A program made the translations under genes and the position numbers. From positions 61,906,533 to 61,970,532 of the forward strand of contig OX485804.1 in the NCBI GenBank assembly GCA_950295325.1: DNA of 64,000 bases, read 5' to 3'. The stretch's first letter is position 1. Each line of letters begins with the position of its first letter. This document shows positions 47,586 through 60,846 of the stretch, in pieces. The notes under the pieces were generated by a model that was not told the DNA's origin, did not search any database, and was given only the letters and a program-made list of their open reading frames with translations. Source of the stretch: Polytrichum commune (lineage: Eukaryota; Streptophyta; Polytrichopsida; Polytrichales; Polytrichaceae).

Positions 47586-48860
47586 TTAGTGCAAACTAAG
47601 AATTCTCCAATTTCTCATGTTGCACCATAATTCAAATACTACTCTCCAACCCATGTTCTCCAACTCTATCCCACACAATGATGCTTGCATCAAAGCATCC
47701 AAAGTGTCCAACTTCAATGAAGCTTGCAAGTGGCTCTTGATAGAATTTCTTTTTGAAAATCCCCTTTCACAAATTATAATGACAAGTTATTTTGGCCAAA
47801 GTTTCATGAGATGTGGCCAATCGGTATACCACTCGTTGATGCTCCCACAAGATTGCCATGCCTTGTTCAATGATTTGTTTACATATTCATGCCTCAAAGT
47901 TTCTACAAACTCAAGCAACTCGGCTCTATTTGCATCGTTTTTTATCGTTGTCAATCCAAATTTTACGATCAATCTCTCCAACCATTGCTCTGACATAGTC
48001 ATACAAATTGGTCTTGGATAATACGTTCAGATTGATTTTTTTTTTTATGCATTGAAAATACGTAAATTATGAAACCTTTTGTTCAAGCTATCCACAATTG
48101 CTTGCATATACATGACAAGCAACAAAAACCAAACCAATTAGAGGAAAATGAAGAGCAACCCATTTAGCCACAGCAAATTGTGATCATTGTTTTTCTTGTG
48201 GTCACATATGGATGATTTTTACATTCATTGCAACTTGCCTCCAAACCCCATGGTGAATTAACACAAAATTCCTCACACGCAGAGCATGACATATAACCAT
48301 GTGTAGGCCCACCATGTGGTCTCATATGCATGAGCCGTTTCCTGTTAATGTTCCAAGATGATGTAAACTTCCTTCATATGTACGTGCCTAAGTTCTTTTG
48401 GGTGCAAGTTGTTGAAGTTCTTGGAAGGTGAATGTTCACTACTTGAAAGTTGCTCATTCACTTGTGTTTGTGATGTAATTTATAGTAACCCATCCTTGAT
48501 TGATTAAAGTGTAAGAAAATTAAAAATAAAAAACTTCTATGAAAAATAACACATAGTGAAAGGAACACTCTACAAAAACTAAAACTTATAGGGCATTGTT
48601 ATTATGAGTTTACAAGATAATATAAAGTACAATTATTCTTTGCATATTATTCATATTTCAATCCTCCATATATAAAAATATATATAGTCAATAACTTCAC
48701 AACTTACATAGCCTTACAAAAACAATTTGAAATATGTACCTCTTGAAAAGGTTCATGTCTTTGTGAACCTTGAGAACCAGATAAAGATGGTATGGAGAGT
48801 TGGTCAGGACCCCTCCTTGATCTGCCAACCTTGAATTACTTTCCGATGCCATGTAGAGGC
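47586..48860 (-). pseudogene. hAT transposase, decayed (CERGFSK class)
   Basis: On the minus strand from 48002 the frame runs QWLERLIVKFGLTTIKND and on to LMKLWPK, one TAA, then IIICERGFSKRNSIKS, LDTLDALMQASLCGIELENM and a TAA at 47586-47588. These are the conserved end of plant hAT transposases. Just upstream (48050-48110) scraps read VDSLNKRFHNLRIFNA, and further up (about 48720-48840) GPDQLSIPSLSGSQGSQ fits an N-terminal linker. Stops and a large internal gap show it is dead. The same class ends at 241-420. Confidence 0.75.
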
Positions 48861-50628
48861 TGATTTAATAATCTAGTTTGATAAAAAAACAAACAAAATT
48901 TAAGATGCACTCAAATATAATATCTTGGTATCTTTATGCGGACCTCTACTTTTGAACATAATATGAACTTGGACAAAGTTGGAACATGAACACGAGCATG
49001 TACATGAATTTGTATATTGACCTTTCCTTAAATTCCAAGGATCCATGGATTACTTTTCAGGTTGCCCATAAAATTACACTATTTTACAGGCAACCCGGAA
49101 GATATTGGAATTTTTTAACTGGTTGTAAATATATTGTGGAAGGATGTTGAAATCCATAGTTGGTGTCGGGTAGAGATTTCTAGGTGATTATAGGAAACCT
49201 CCGATAAATCTAACGATGGGGCCCACATGTTCACCAGGGTGGAAAATCATGGGCCAAACTGTGATTTTAGGAGGATGAAATCCACATCAGGTGCATGCTA
49301 TACATTGCAACCCAAATTTGGGAGGTTATTGATTACAAAAGAGTCGGGCGCATGGCATCAATTATATTGATTATTTTGCGAACAAGGGTCTTCCAAGCTC
49401 TAACGCACTCCAAGTAGGGTTGTGGATACAAAGGTCCACATAAGGATTTGCCCTAAAGACAACAAGGATCAAATAGTCTAGGTGCCATACACACAATAGG
49501 TTGACAAACACTAGCCACATGATATCTACCCAAATGACATACTTAGAAGTTGTGACCAAGCTCATTTTGACGGGCCATATATGAGCATAACCAATGACAA
49601 CACCCAACGGACCTACAACATCTTTGGAAACCACAATGGTGTGTAACTCAAGCCAAAATGACATAGTAATTAGGTATTTGCTAACTTCCACCTTAATTAG
49701 ATGCACCGAAGGAAGGAACAAAAAAGGGAACATATCGTTGCATGATACAAACAAACACAATGCTCTAGGATGTTGAAATCTTCTTAGAGGTGGAGTATCT
49801 AGTAGAGCACGATAATCTTCTAAAGGAAAAAAAACTTAGCATTAAAAAAATGATGTGAAGAATGAGACAAAGAAACCATAGATTGAGACAACACTTAAGT
49901 TTGGTCTACTTGAGATTGTGCTTGGGTCAAAGGAAGAACTACATTAGTATTGTCGACATGGTCTTTCATGGACAAGGAATTTGGAAAATGAGGATTTAAT
50001 GAGAAGGCAATGTGTATATAAGAATGAGTGGACATCCGTGATCAACATTAGGTTAACGGGTTCAAAATCATGCCGGTACCTGGATACATGCGTTACTTTT
50101 TTATTTTATTTTATTTTATTTTCTATATAAGAATGGTAGGATACCCCTTGAATATGGGAAGAGACAATGATAGAATGGGAATACCTAGAGAAAAAAAAAT
50201 TCAAACAGATGATACAGAGTGCACAAATCCATGATGGGCGATAATGCATTGTTAAGAATGCAATTTGTGAAGAGGATCTCCATTCAAATGCACTGCCACA
50301 AACTTACATCAATAGAAGGACAAAAGACGGAGGGGATGAAATTTCAATAAATGATTAGCCCAAGGGATGGATGGATGGAAGGCCTTCCAAAAAAACATAC
50401 GTTTACGGAGGACACTACAATGTGAATGGCTTATAAGAAATAAGGGCATGTTTTGGGATGATTCATGCAATAAAGTAAATGCAAATGGCATAGCACGATC
50501 CACAATTAAAAATATTTCTACAAATACATCCATGCCATACATACATGGAACACATTTGATAAGGAAATAAAATGTCTAAGTGTCAAGTAGGCACAATACA
50601 AATGCATGTGCAACAAGACAAGACACCC
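48861..50628. other. no gene recognised
   Basis: A 129-codon open stretch on the minus strand (49371-49760) resembles no family I know, has unremarkable composition, and is probably chance. No tandem array or TIR structure was identified before the element at 50632. Confidence 0.4.
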
Positions 50629-50631
50629 TTA

Positions 50632-51588
50632 GGGCTAAGTTCCATGTGCTGGTGCCGGTCCATTTTTTAAGTGGGTGAGAAATGGGTGACATCATCCAAA
50701 AAATGAGTGACGTCACCCATTTTATGGAGGGGTACTTCTATGTGGGGTGCCAGTTTATTTCAATTTCTTACTTTCTTATCAAATTTGGTGAATAATGAGA
50801 TGTCAAACTTTATGAAGGTGACTGGTAATGAATGCCATCATCGTTTAACTTTTGATATTTTACTTGTACAAGAATTCCCGTACATTTATTGAATGAATTT
50901 TCAATTCTGTGTTTTTGGTGTCCATAGGTTGATACAGATGTCATCTATGAAAATATATAAATATTATTATATTATACTTTTAGTTGAAATCATAATAATA
51001 CATTTATTATAAGAATTTTTTTATACATTTGAATAGTCTTTTATTTTATTTTATTTTATTTAACCCAACACTTACTATCACATTGCATTTAATATATATG
51101 TATTTTTTGTTATTATGATCCAAATTCTTGAAAAGATCATGAGATACACGTTCCCATGAGTTCACGATGAGAACTCCAACAATATAATATACAATCATTT
51201 TCTATCTCTTCTTTCCTTTTCATTTCTTCTCACAACTAGGCTTTGAGTGTACAAAGAGTGCGCGATGCAAGAGCAAGGAGCCCTAGGAGTACCCCAAAAG
51301 AAAGGACTCGAAGAACAATATGGCCTTTAGTACCCAAGGGTGTACCCAAGGTGACCGGCTGTTCCAGTCATCGGAGCTCTCTAACCGGCACATGTCCTTC
51401 TCTTGACCGTTAGGACTACCGGTCCTTTGGCGCCCATTCTTGCACAACGTATAATGCGGGACACCCATCCATGTGGGGTACCAGTCCTTGGGTGAGGTGG
51501 ATGGGCACATGGCACCACCCTTTTTTTCACCCGTCCACCCATTTATTTTTCAAAAAATGAACTGGGACCAGTACATGGAACCTCGCCC
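50632..51588. mobile_element. 957-bp Harbinger-type non-autonomous element
   Basis: The left end GGGCTAAGTTCCATGTGCTGG, given here by its leading bases, pairs with the right end read inward GGGCGAGGTTCCATGTACTGG; the inverted repeats are over 40 bp with about 80 percent match. TTA flanks it at 50629-50631 and 51589-51591. The interior repeats GTGGGGTACCAGT and ATGGGTGACGTCAC-like words inward of each end. No transposase is present. Confidence 0.85.
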
Positions 51589-51591
51589 TTA

Positions 51592-53140
51592 ATCCCATGA
51601 TTGAAAGAGTCACAATGTCAAAAGTGGAGGAAAGTCTTGAAGACGCCCGTGCCATCAAATTAGAGTGATCGATGATTTGATCGGAGTCGTAGGAAAAGCA
51701 AGGCTTGGAAAGAAGAGGAGAGGAAAAAGTCAAGCACACATAAATAGAACACAAAATAGAAAAGTACATGAAGTCCATAAATTGGAAGAAATGGCGGGAC
51801 TTGGCGAGGAAGGGTGCATATCACACAAGGGCAATAAGGGGATGTTATAGGGGATCGGATCTTGTTGAAAGTATTGGTGACATGGAGAAGAGTAATAGGT
51901 GCCAATCAGGTGAGGCAACCCCCTAGAACATGAATAGACCTGGTTATAAATTGAAAATGTATAGAACAAGTAGGTATCTTTGTATGCAAAAACCAGGAGG
52001 TGGTCACACCATAGTCCGCCAAGAGCTTAAGGCTAGTGTAAATGCAGCCTACAAAATTTGTGACTTAGCCTATAAAATTTTGAAAGTGTAGGACAAAGAG
52101 CCTATGGACAATTTAAAAACATAGGATATCAACCTATGTGATAAAAAACATGTAGGAAATTTTGCCTACAAAGTTTTTAAAAGAGAGGATTTTAGCCATT
52201 CATCCTTCTTCAAATTGGGAAATTAGTTGACCTAAGTACATATCTTTAGGCTAATACTCGGGGCTCTTGGGTGGCACATAGACGGATATCAATAATAGCC
52301 CTAACTCCCTTCCCGCCAATCTTTACAAATACCATTCATCACAACTCCTCTCTCATCAGCTCCTCTCTCTCTCTGTGTGAAGCATCTCTCTCTCTCTCGC
52401 TCGCTCTGTTGAAATTCAAGTGTCGCAGTCTCGCAGATCAAGCAACTCTCAATCTCTCGCGCAAGCAGCGTTGAAATTCAAGTGTCGCAGATCAAGCAAC
52501 TTTGTGTGTGTGTGTGTGTGTGCGAGGTCAGCGATTTGAACTCTGTCTGTGTGTGTGCGAGGTTTTTGCTGGATAGTTCTGTGGTTACGAATGTTGGCAG
52601 CAATTTAGCAACCTTTCATTATAATCAACTCTTTAAAAAAGAGTTGGTTAATCCTTGGCCTTCAAACGTGGTGAAGGGCTTAGCCAGGTTCAATTCTTGC
52701 CAAGGATACCACTTAGTACTCAAATTTTGAATTTAAAGCCTACAACATTAAAAGATATGAAGGATTTTAACCTACTAAAAATTAGTTTTGAAGGCAATTG
52801 GCGGGTAACTTAAAAACTCAAAAGGTTTTCAACTTACAAAAATTTGATATTGTAGGATGCAACCTATGCCATGAGGGAAATAGCCTATGCCCTTTTAAAG
52901 AGGTAGGCAATTAACCTCAATAACTTCAAAAACTTTTTGGACACGCCGCCACACAGACACAGGTATCTTGCCACGCAAACATAATTAATGAGAAAGTAGT
53001 AATCCTTTGCTACTTCCCACAATGCACTGTTGAGAAGATGAAAATGTTCCTCTGAGCAGTTAAATCTTGCCAATGAATTTGGGCGAAGAATGATCTGCAT
53101 ATCAAAAGCACTGACTTGTTGTTGAGAGATCAAATAAAAT
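51592..53140. other. no gene; two microsatellites
   Basis: CT-rich tracts at about 52345-52410 and a GT tract at 52503-52522 with a second short one near 52545-52555. A duplicated phrase, GTTGAAATTCAAGTGTCGCAG, starts at about 52409 and 52470. No coding sequence was recognised. Confidence 0.5.
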
Positions 53141-56100
53141 CTCAATCCATCTACAGGTCTGAAATTGCCTTACTTCCGTTTCTATCTGTAATGCCCTTGT
53201 CCAGCCCTATGGAAAAGGTTGGTGGTTTTTCCCTAGCTAACAGTTGGGAGCATGATTGCAATCTTTGTGACTGAATATCCCATACACATTGATGGAGACT
53301 TGCCTTGGTGAGCACTATAAGAGCCATGGCAGGAGAGGAGGTTGTTATGTCTTTGAATAAACCCAAAGACTGCAGCAAAGTGAAGATATACTATTCCACG
53401 AGGGATGACACTTGGACCCACCCGGCACCCCACATGCCGGATTCACAACCCTACAGTCTGACGTGGAAATATGTTAAAATCTAATGGCTTGGTTGTCATC
53501 TGTTCTCTCTCGAAACTTTTGCAGCGTTCCACACCATGCTTCATACAGATTTTAGAATGATAGGTGGGATCAAACTTTACTTCCAAGGAATCATCAGGAG
53601 TCTTTGATTGTAGAATGAATGCCAAGGGTTGCGGTCGAATAAGTTTGTAAAGTCTAGGCTCTTGCAGAATTTCTGCCACACGATTTACCTCGTACTCGCT
53701 TAAGGAGTTTGAGAGAGATTTGAGAAACCCCGTAGCGTTGGGATCCGAGGACCGAAGGATGTAAGTATAAAACCCCGCAGATAAAGACACTGATCCAATG
53801 AGGCAATCCAAAGATCCATGATTCCAGTATGAAATGTGTACAAGAACTAGTGCCGGGCTTAGCGGATGATGATAATGGGCAGTTCTGGTGATGAGCTCAA
53901 CAACACAACTCATGAGGAGAATGAAATATGTGGTTATTCTTTTTGAAGATGTCTACACACCATCTGGCGATCTATCTCTCTTAGGATCACCAAACATTCA
54001 ACCGTACTAAGCTTGACGGTAAGTTTGGTTCTTGGTTCATGTTGGAATCAATCAGGAGCTTACCATGGTTTGTCTTTCTGGTTTCGTTTGTTTTGTACGA
54101 GGTTGTTAAACCCCTTGGATTTCCGTACGTGATTTTGGTGATGAAGACACCCAAGGAATTGCATGAATTACTCAAATGTTTCAAACAACAAAACTTATTC
54201 ACTTTGGCTGGGCCCAAACTACAAGTACTTTCGTGGCTCTTGCAAAATTTCTTCCACACGGTTGATCTCATGGTCGCTTGCTAAAATGGAGAAAGATTAT
54301 AGAAAACCCATACCGTCGGGATGGGATGGACGATGAAAGTGAGAATAAAGCCCTCCAATGAAGACAAGGACTTCACTTACCTGGGCGGGGTGTATCCATG
54401 ATCCTGAAGGTGGACAGCCTGGAGGTGTCTGCCCCATTGCACTTCGGGCCGGGTGACTCTAGTATCTTTCTAAGGAAGGCATACACGTCATAATTTGTGG
54501 CAGCGGGAGCTCGCGTTCGCGCGGCTCTCTCCCCAACAACTTCAATCTGGAAAGAAATCTGTGCATGGATTATTGACATGGAATTAGATGATTTACTACG
54601 CCAAGCATCATTGCAACTTCGTCTGCGCATCAAATGCTCTAACTTGTCGATTGAGGAATGAAATAAGATCGCAATCAGTCCGGAGGTTTGAATTTCCTTT
54701 CTCTCCGTATTGCCATCGTCTAACTCTGACGCCGCTCCATGTTCTAAACAACATTGTAATGGACAACTGGAGGTGATTCTCAATGACATCGATAGGCTAT
54801 GTAAGACAAACTGAGTGAAGATTGCAGCCATTGGAGAGATAAAATTGTGGGTGTGAGTTAGTATGAAGTGGTTCCTAAGCAAGTTTAATCCTTGATATGC
54901 ATGCTCCATCTTTTAATTACGTCCATCGTGGTGCGTTTAAGATGCTCATTGTTAGCACATGCGCAGATTTCAGGGTGCATACAAATGCCATTTCTAGTGG
55001 CAAGGGTGGTGGTTCTTGGCCAAGGTTAACTTACAGGTTGAGAGGACGATGATTATAATGCTTTGTGATCCGTAGGTTCAAAAGGATGATCTCTTTATGA
55101 GTAAATATATACCATACCCATTGCTGAATACTGCAGAGGTGCAAAGTGTAAGTCCCAATGCCGGAGAGCTAATGATTATATCTTTGAATAAACCCAAAGA
55201 CTACAGCAAAGTAAAGATACACTATTCCACGGAGGATGACACTTGGACCCAGCCGGTATCCCACATGCCGGATTCACAATCCTACAGTCTGACGTGGATA
55301 TGCATTTGAACTACAAATCCTCTGGGAATCGTTGTAAGGTAATCGTCATCCGTGTTCGTCAGAAAGCTTTTGCAAAACCCTACCTCATTCTTGACACATA
55401 TCGAGAACGATGTGTAGGAGCGTAAAAAAACGCTTTATAATGAACCATCGGGAGTCTTCGAATGTTGGTTGAATGCCAAGCATTGCGATCGAGTGAGGCT
55501 GTAGTGTCGAAGCCCTTGCAAAATTTCTTCTACACGGTTGAAGTCATGGTCGCTTCCTAAGTTTGAGAAAGATTAGAGCAAACCCATACTGTCGGGATAG
55601 GATGGACGAAGAAAGTAAGAATTCCGATGAAGACAAGGATCTTACTTGCCTGGGCGGGGCGCATCATGATCCAAAAAGTGCATGGCCTAGAGGAGCCTAC
55701 GGCATTGCACTTCGGGCTGGTAATCCTAGTATCTTCCTACAGGAGGCATAGATGTCATAATTTGTGGTAGCGGATGCCCGCGTTCGCGCGGCTACCATGT
55801 CAATGTGTTAATGCGGCTCCCATGTAAATGTAGCAGAGTTTCTATCTGGAAATATTTATTATCAGAATCGGAGTACGTGTGAAGCTTATGGCGGGACACC
55901 GGTGTCCCGCCATAAGCTTCATGTGTGTATTCATTTCACAATAGTAGGACGTCGCTGTGTGCTCTATTGAAATGCGTGTGATGCTAACTTGCACATTCTT
56001 CATATTGGGGGAATTGTTTTTCTCGCGCACACATGTAGACGGTTCGTTAGCACGCATGTTTTCGTCTACCACAGGAAATGCTTTCATTGGATACAGCTGA

Positions 56101-58930
56101 TTCCGAGAATATGAGTATGTCTCATGCTACTTGTTAGAAGTTGTTAACTATTAGTACGTAGAAATCGTCTTCTATTAGTTTTCAAGGAATGAAGAAAGCC
56201 ATCACAGTTTCAGCACTGCTTTCCAACGTAGACGTGGTTTCTGAATATCGGAGGCGGAGTTCTGAATCACCAGAATCTCGTACAAAGCAGACGAAAGAAT
56301 AACGTCAACGCTTGTTAGTTTGGTCGCAGCCTTGGCGCCTTCGGAGATGACATACTTGTGCAACTCCACGGGCAACACCAAATCAGAAGCACTGCAGTCT
56401 GGATCTCGCGAGAAGTGATCAACCCTGGGCTTCTTATTGTAGTGCGCAACCTCGAAGATATCCGGAGAACAGTGCAGTTCCTGTACCGGTTAGAACCAGT
56501 TAAGTGAATACTCGAAGAGAAGTGACCTAAAGGGCATAAAGAAAAGCATAGTGCAAGGCGACTCGAACAAAGACTTCGGGAAGCCGTGATAGTTGTTCTG
56601 ACTCTAATCTTGTCTCCCACATTCGCTATGGATCACGAAAGAGAATGTCAATCCACCCGGAGGTGTGAAAATTTTAGTTTTCTTTGTATCTGTCATGCCA
56701 TGTCCAACTGGAGGCGATGCTCAGCAATCTCAACAACCTCAATACTTTGAGTGAAGCTTGAGGCATTGGAGAGCTAGATTGTAGCAGCGAGTTGGTAAAT
56801 GGTTCTAAAGAAAGCTCAATTCCTGATATGCATCCTCCATCTTTAAACCGCATTCATGATGCTCATGTTTGAGAAACCCCGTAGCGTTGGGATCCGAGGA
56901 CCGAAGAAAGTAAGTATAAAACCACGCAAATAAAGACACTGATCCAATGAGGTAATCCAAAGATCCATGATTTAGGTATGAAATATGTACAAGAATTGGG
57001 GAGGAGCTTAGCTGATGATGATAATGGGCAGTTCTGGTGATGAGCTCAACAACACAACTCATGTAGAGAATGAAAAATGTGGTAATTCTTTTTGCGGATG
57101 TCTACATACCATCTGGCGATCGATCTCTCTTAGGATCACCAAATATTCAACCTTACTAAGACGGTGAGCTTGGTTCTTGGCTCGTGTTGGAATCGATCAG
57201 GAGTTACCATGGTTGTCTTTCTGGTTTGGCTTGTTTTGTACGAGGTTGTTAAACCCCTTGGATATCCGTACGTGATTTTGGTATGAAGAGACTCAAGGAG
57301 TTGCATTAATGCATGTCCTTGGTGGAATGTTGCAGTGGTGGCGAAGGTTTGAGGAATGATATTGACCAGCTGGTTCCTGAACCGGCACAACTTGTATGAA
57401 ACAACCAGGAGGTGGCCACAGACACTACACAAGCAAATGAATGTAATAAGAGGCCGGTTACAGTACCTTCCTTCACTCACGTTTTAAACTCCACGAAAAT
57501 GAGCTGCTACATTAAGCAGGCACCTGCACTGCTGAACACTTCCATCTGCATGTTTTTAAAAGCACTCACTTGTTGCTTGAGAAATGAAATAAAATCTCAA
57601 TCCACTCGGAGAATAGTTTCCTTTCTATCTGTAATGCCATGTATAACTTACGACGATGCTCAGCAATCTCAAATATAAATATACACTTGGCCAGATTTCG
57701 GGGTAATATGAATGCCATTAATTGTGAGAAATCTTTGGTGGTTGCAGGCCGTGGTTCTCCCCTACCTTACAGGTTGGGAGCATTTATGCAATTCTTATGT
57801 GATTCATAGGTCATGATCTCTTTGTGAGTAACCAGAATGATATGCAAACACCTCGGATTCTGTGCTTTTTAGACATGTTGACCACGTTGAAAACCACTTT
57901 GGTCTATCTAAAGAATTCATTTAAAAAAATTTCTACATAGATTAAAGGGGTGTGGTCTATCGGAGATGTTATTGAAACTTTTAGATAATTTCGATGGTTC
58001 ACATACTACTTATTCACTTGAGCTGGGCCCAAACTCCGATCCCCACAAGAAACACCGTCGATGCTTCGAGAAATATTATCCCATACATATTGCTGAGTAT
58101 CTGAGAGGTGAGCACTGTAAGAGCCGAGGCAGGAAAGGTGGATGGCATGTCTTTGAATAAACCCAAAGACTGCAGCAAAGTAAAGATATTCTATTCCACG
58201 GGGGATGACACTTGGACCCAACCGGCATCCCATATGCCGGATTCACAACCCTACAGTCTGACGTGGAAATACACTCAAACTCAGCTCCAAGAAGGTTGGC
58301 TTTCCCATCTGTGCTCTTCATAGAGCTTTTACATTCTTAACTCCTACAACATTCTTGCCATAGATCGTTAACGATATCTACAACGATCACTATTTCTGTT
58401 CATAAGCAAGAGTGAGGACCATTTGAATGTTGGTTGAATGCCAAGGATTGCGATCAAGCGACCTTGTAGTTTCGAGGCTCATGCAAAAATTCTTCCACAC
58501 AGTTGATCTCATGCTCGCTTCCTAACATGGAGAAAGATTTGAGAAAACCCATACGGTCGGGATGGGATGGACGAAGAAAGTGAGAATAAAGCCCTCCGAT
58601 GAAGACAAGATCTCCACTTACCTGGGCGGGGCGCATCCACGATCCAGAAGGTGGATGTCCTGGAGGAGCTTGCCCCATTGCACTTCGGGCCGAGTGACTC
58701 GAGTATCTTCCCGCGGGAGGCATACACGTCATAATTTGTGGCAGCGGGAGCTCGCGTTCGCGCGGCCCTCTCCCCAACAACTGCAATCTGGAAAGAAATC
58801 TGCACATGAAGAGTGTCGGGGCAGAAAGAATCCATTCCCGAATCAAACCGGTGACATGTTCACGTTTTTCGGTTCTGTCTACATGAATTTGAGGTTATAT
58901 TCTTCAAATTCCTCTGAGTGATCGGTAGAT
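53140..58930. repeat. three decayed copies of an unidentified coding block
   Basis: The same segments recur in direct order, in copies near 53.1-54.9, 55.0-57.2 and 57.2-58.9 kb. Plus strand: 53348-53470, 55172-55305 and 58150-58285 each read SLNKPKD, KVKIYYSTGDDTWTQP and MPDSQPYSLTW with small changes, resembling a small beta-sandwich binding module (tentative). Minus strand: blocks at 53470-53800, 55440-55620 and 58430-58590 read EINRVEEILQEPR-like, and blocks at 54400-54560, 55640-55800 and 58620-58810 read ARSAMGQAPPGHPPSGSW or a frame NYDVYA. A longer duplicated segment links 53720-54180 with 56870-57330. Stops and shifts differ between copies. I do not know the parent gene. Confidence 0.6.
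53475..53913 (-). pseudogene. longest open piece of the triplicated block
   Basis: About 145 residues are open, with FYTYILRSSDPNATGFLK, YEVNRVAEILQEPRLYKL and QPLAFILQSKTPDDS. The matching region at 56805-57062 keeps NHGSLDYLIGSVSL and FYTYFLRSSDPNATGF before diverging, and the copy at 58454-58620 reads GGLYSHFLRPSHPDRMGFLK and EINCVEEFLHEPR. Conservation of the peptide across copies suggests it was once coding. I do not recognise the family; no signal peptide or membrane segment is clear. Confidence 0.4.
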
Positions 58931-58981
58931 TTCCTTAACTTCAACCGCTTATTCTTCAAACTCGATCGGTTCATCTGTAAC

Positions 58982-59618
58982 TAAGGCAGATGAGGCTAAT
59001 TCAGTTAGCTTCCTTAATCGGACACCAATTTTTGGCTCCTAATCGACAGTATAGTAGCTCTAATTTGGTGGGTGAGTAATACATGTTGATTTTGATGTCA
59101 CCTGGATAATATTTGGGTTAGTCACCTTTGCAAAAATTGACTACACCCACCATCCTCCATAATTACGAGTGTTATCCTCTGAGCTTGACTATAGTGATTG
59201 GCATGTGACTGTGAGGTGCCGACCAACTTGTATCGTGGGTATTCTATAATGAAACGCCAATTCGGTAATAATTTATCTTATCCGTGACCACCTTAGAGAC
59301 ATGACACAACCAATATTGGCATTAAACTTGGTTTTGTACTGACAAATGATGCCATGTAGAATATGCTGAAGGTGTCATCCACTTATACAACATTGAATGA
59401 TAAAAGAGTTCCTCCCTACAACATCAAATTAAAAAGCAAAGAATCTTTCATTCTAGACTCTAGATCAACACCTTCCTCAACCATGATTTAGACAATTTTG
59501 ATTTTTTTTGGGTTCTGATTCACAATTGCTAACATGCTCAAGCTTCTAAATTCTAATGCTTGATTCCATTGGTTGGATGATTCCACATAGCTGGAGGTGT
59601 CCACATTAGCCTCATCTA
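58982..59618. mobile_element. possible TIR element, CTAAGGCAGATGAGG ends
   Basis: CTAAGGCAGATGAGGCTAAT at the left is inverted at the right as ATTAGCCTCATCTACCTTAG, about 640 bp apart. The target duplication is not clear. The ends resemble the element at 20230-21127. The interior has no coding signal. Confidence 0.5.
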
Positions 59619-60433
59619 CCTTAGAGGTCAGTGGTCCCCATTCATTGTCCATAAATTAGGTCTCTCTATCTAGCCTCAGGCCCCATGGAAGCCACTTATC
59701 TTCTTCTTTTATTGATTTGAGGTATATTCCATAAATTCTTCCAAAATACTCGAGCCAAGCACTGAGGCCTATCTTGGACGCTAGCCACAGTAGAGTTATC
59801 TGTAAATCTCTCAAAGAGGGACAAAACTGTGGGTTTGATCCTTCTTTGAGAACACATTCTATTAAGAGCTCATTAGCTCATTGTGCATTTGAGCCAATTT
59901 TGAAAATTGGGTGAAAGTTTTGGGACTTCCTCCTTTCACTTCCCAAATTTTGAGAGAATTTGAGGATTTAAAATAGGGTTTGCGCATGGGACTCACTATT
60001 CTAAATCTTGGATCGGCATGTGCAAGGCTACCTTGGCCCACTTAGGGCCCCTTCACACATGAGCCAAGAGCCGTGACCATGAAATTGTGAGAGCCCAAAA
60101 GGAAGTGTCTGAAGGTCATCCCAAGACACCTCCAAAATCATTTAGTATGGTGACAAATCCTCAAGTGTAATGTGAAGCCACATGTGAGCAGACCCTCAAC
60201 CAAATGCTATTTCAATGAATTTCTATTCACACATGATAAAATAAAATAAACCAACGCTTGTGAGCTTTTGGAGTGCCATGGTCTCCTAGTTTGTGTTAGG
60301 CCTACCTCCAAGAGGTGGTTTTTGAAAATAGTCCAAGTGACCATTAAACATAATCCATTTGATGCCATGTAGGAATCCGTATAGACTTTACATCCATCTT
60401 GCATTCACGTACTCCGTTGGTCCCTCAACCGTA
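59619..60433. other. no gene seen
   Basis: No open frame of note, tandem array or inverted repeat was found; the stretch is composed of short AT-rich sequence. Confidence 0.4.
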
Positions 60434-60441
60434 GTGTGAAG

Positions 60442-60838
60442 CAGAGCCCTACATCGGGCGCCCATACCCATGCCCATGCCCATACCCACCCATGCCCATG
60501 GGTTTTGGGTGGGCATGGGTGCAATATTATTGTTCATGGGCGGGCATGGGTGGGCATGGCTGTGCTATTATTGTTCATGGGCGGGCATGGGCGGGCATGG
60601 GTGGGCATGGGTGGGGCATAATTACACAATTACACAATTACACAATACACATTACATAATTTTTGAATACATGGGCACAATTTGAATAGCATGGGTGGGC
60701 ATGGGTGGGCACATGTCATGCTATGTGTGGGCATGGGTGGGCATGGGTGGGCATGGGTGGGCATGGGTGGGCATAGGTCGTTGCTGATGGGCATGGTCTG
60801 GGTATGGGTGCAATTAGAAAGGAAAATGTTGGGCTCTG
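60442..60838. mobile_element. hAT-type MITE filled with a GGGCATGGGT minisatellite
   Basis: The ends are CAGAGCCC and GGGCTCTG, with CCCATACCC just inside both. The 8-bp duplication GTGTGAAG is perfect at 60434-60441 and 60839-60846. The interior has CCCATGCCCATG words on the left arm and runs of GGGCATGGGTGGGCATGGGT over most of the rest, with ACACAATTACACAATTACAC between. The arms can pair into a long hairpin, and the G-strand has dense GGG runs. Long open frames rich in G, H, W and M here are by-products of the repeat. Confidence 0.8.
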
Positions 60839-60846
60839 GTGTGAAG

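Noticed and set aside
47617-48021. 134-codon plus-strand frame
   Set aside because: Antisense shadow of the decayed hAT transposase, whose minus-strand frame carries the family motifs.
49371-49760. 129-codon minus-strand open frame
   Set aside because: No recognised motif, no homologous second copy in the window and no exon neighbours; likely chance.
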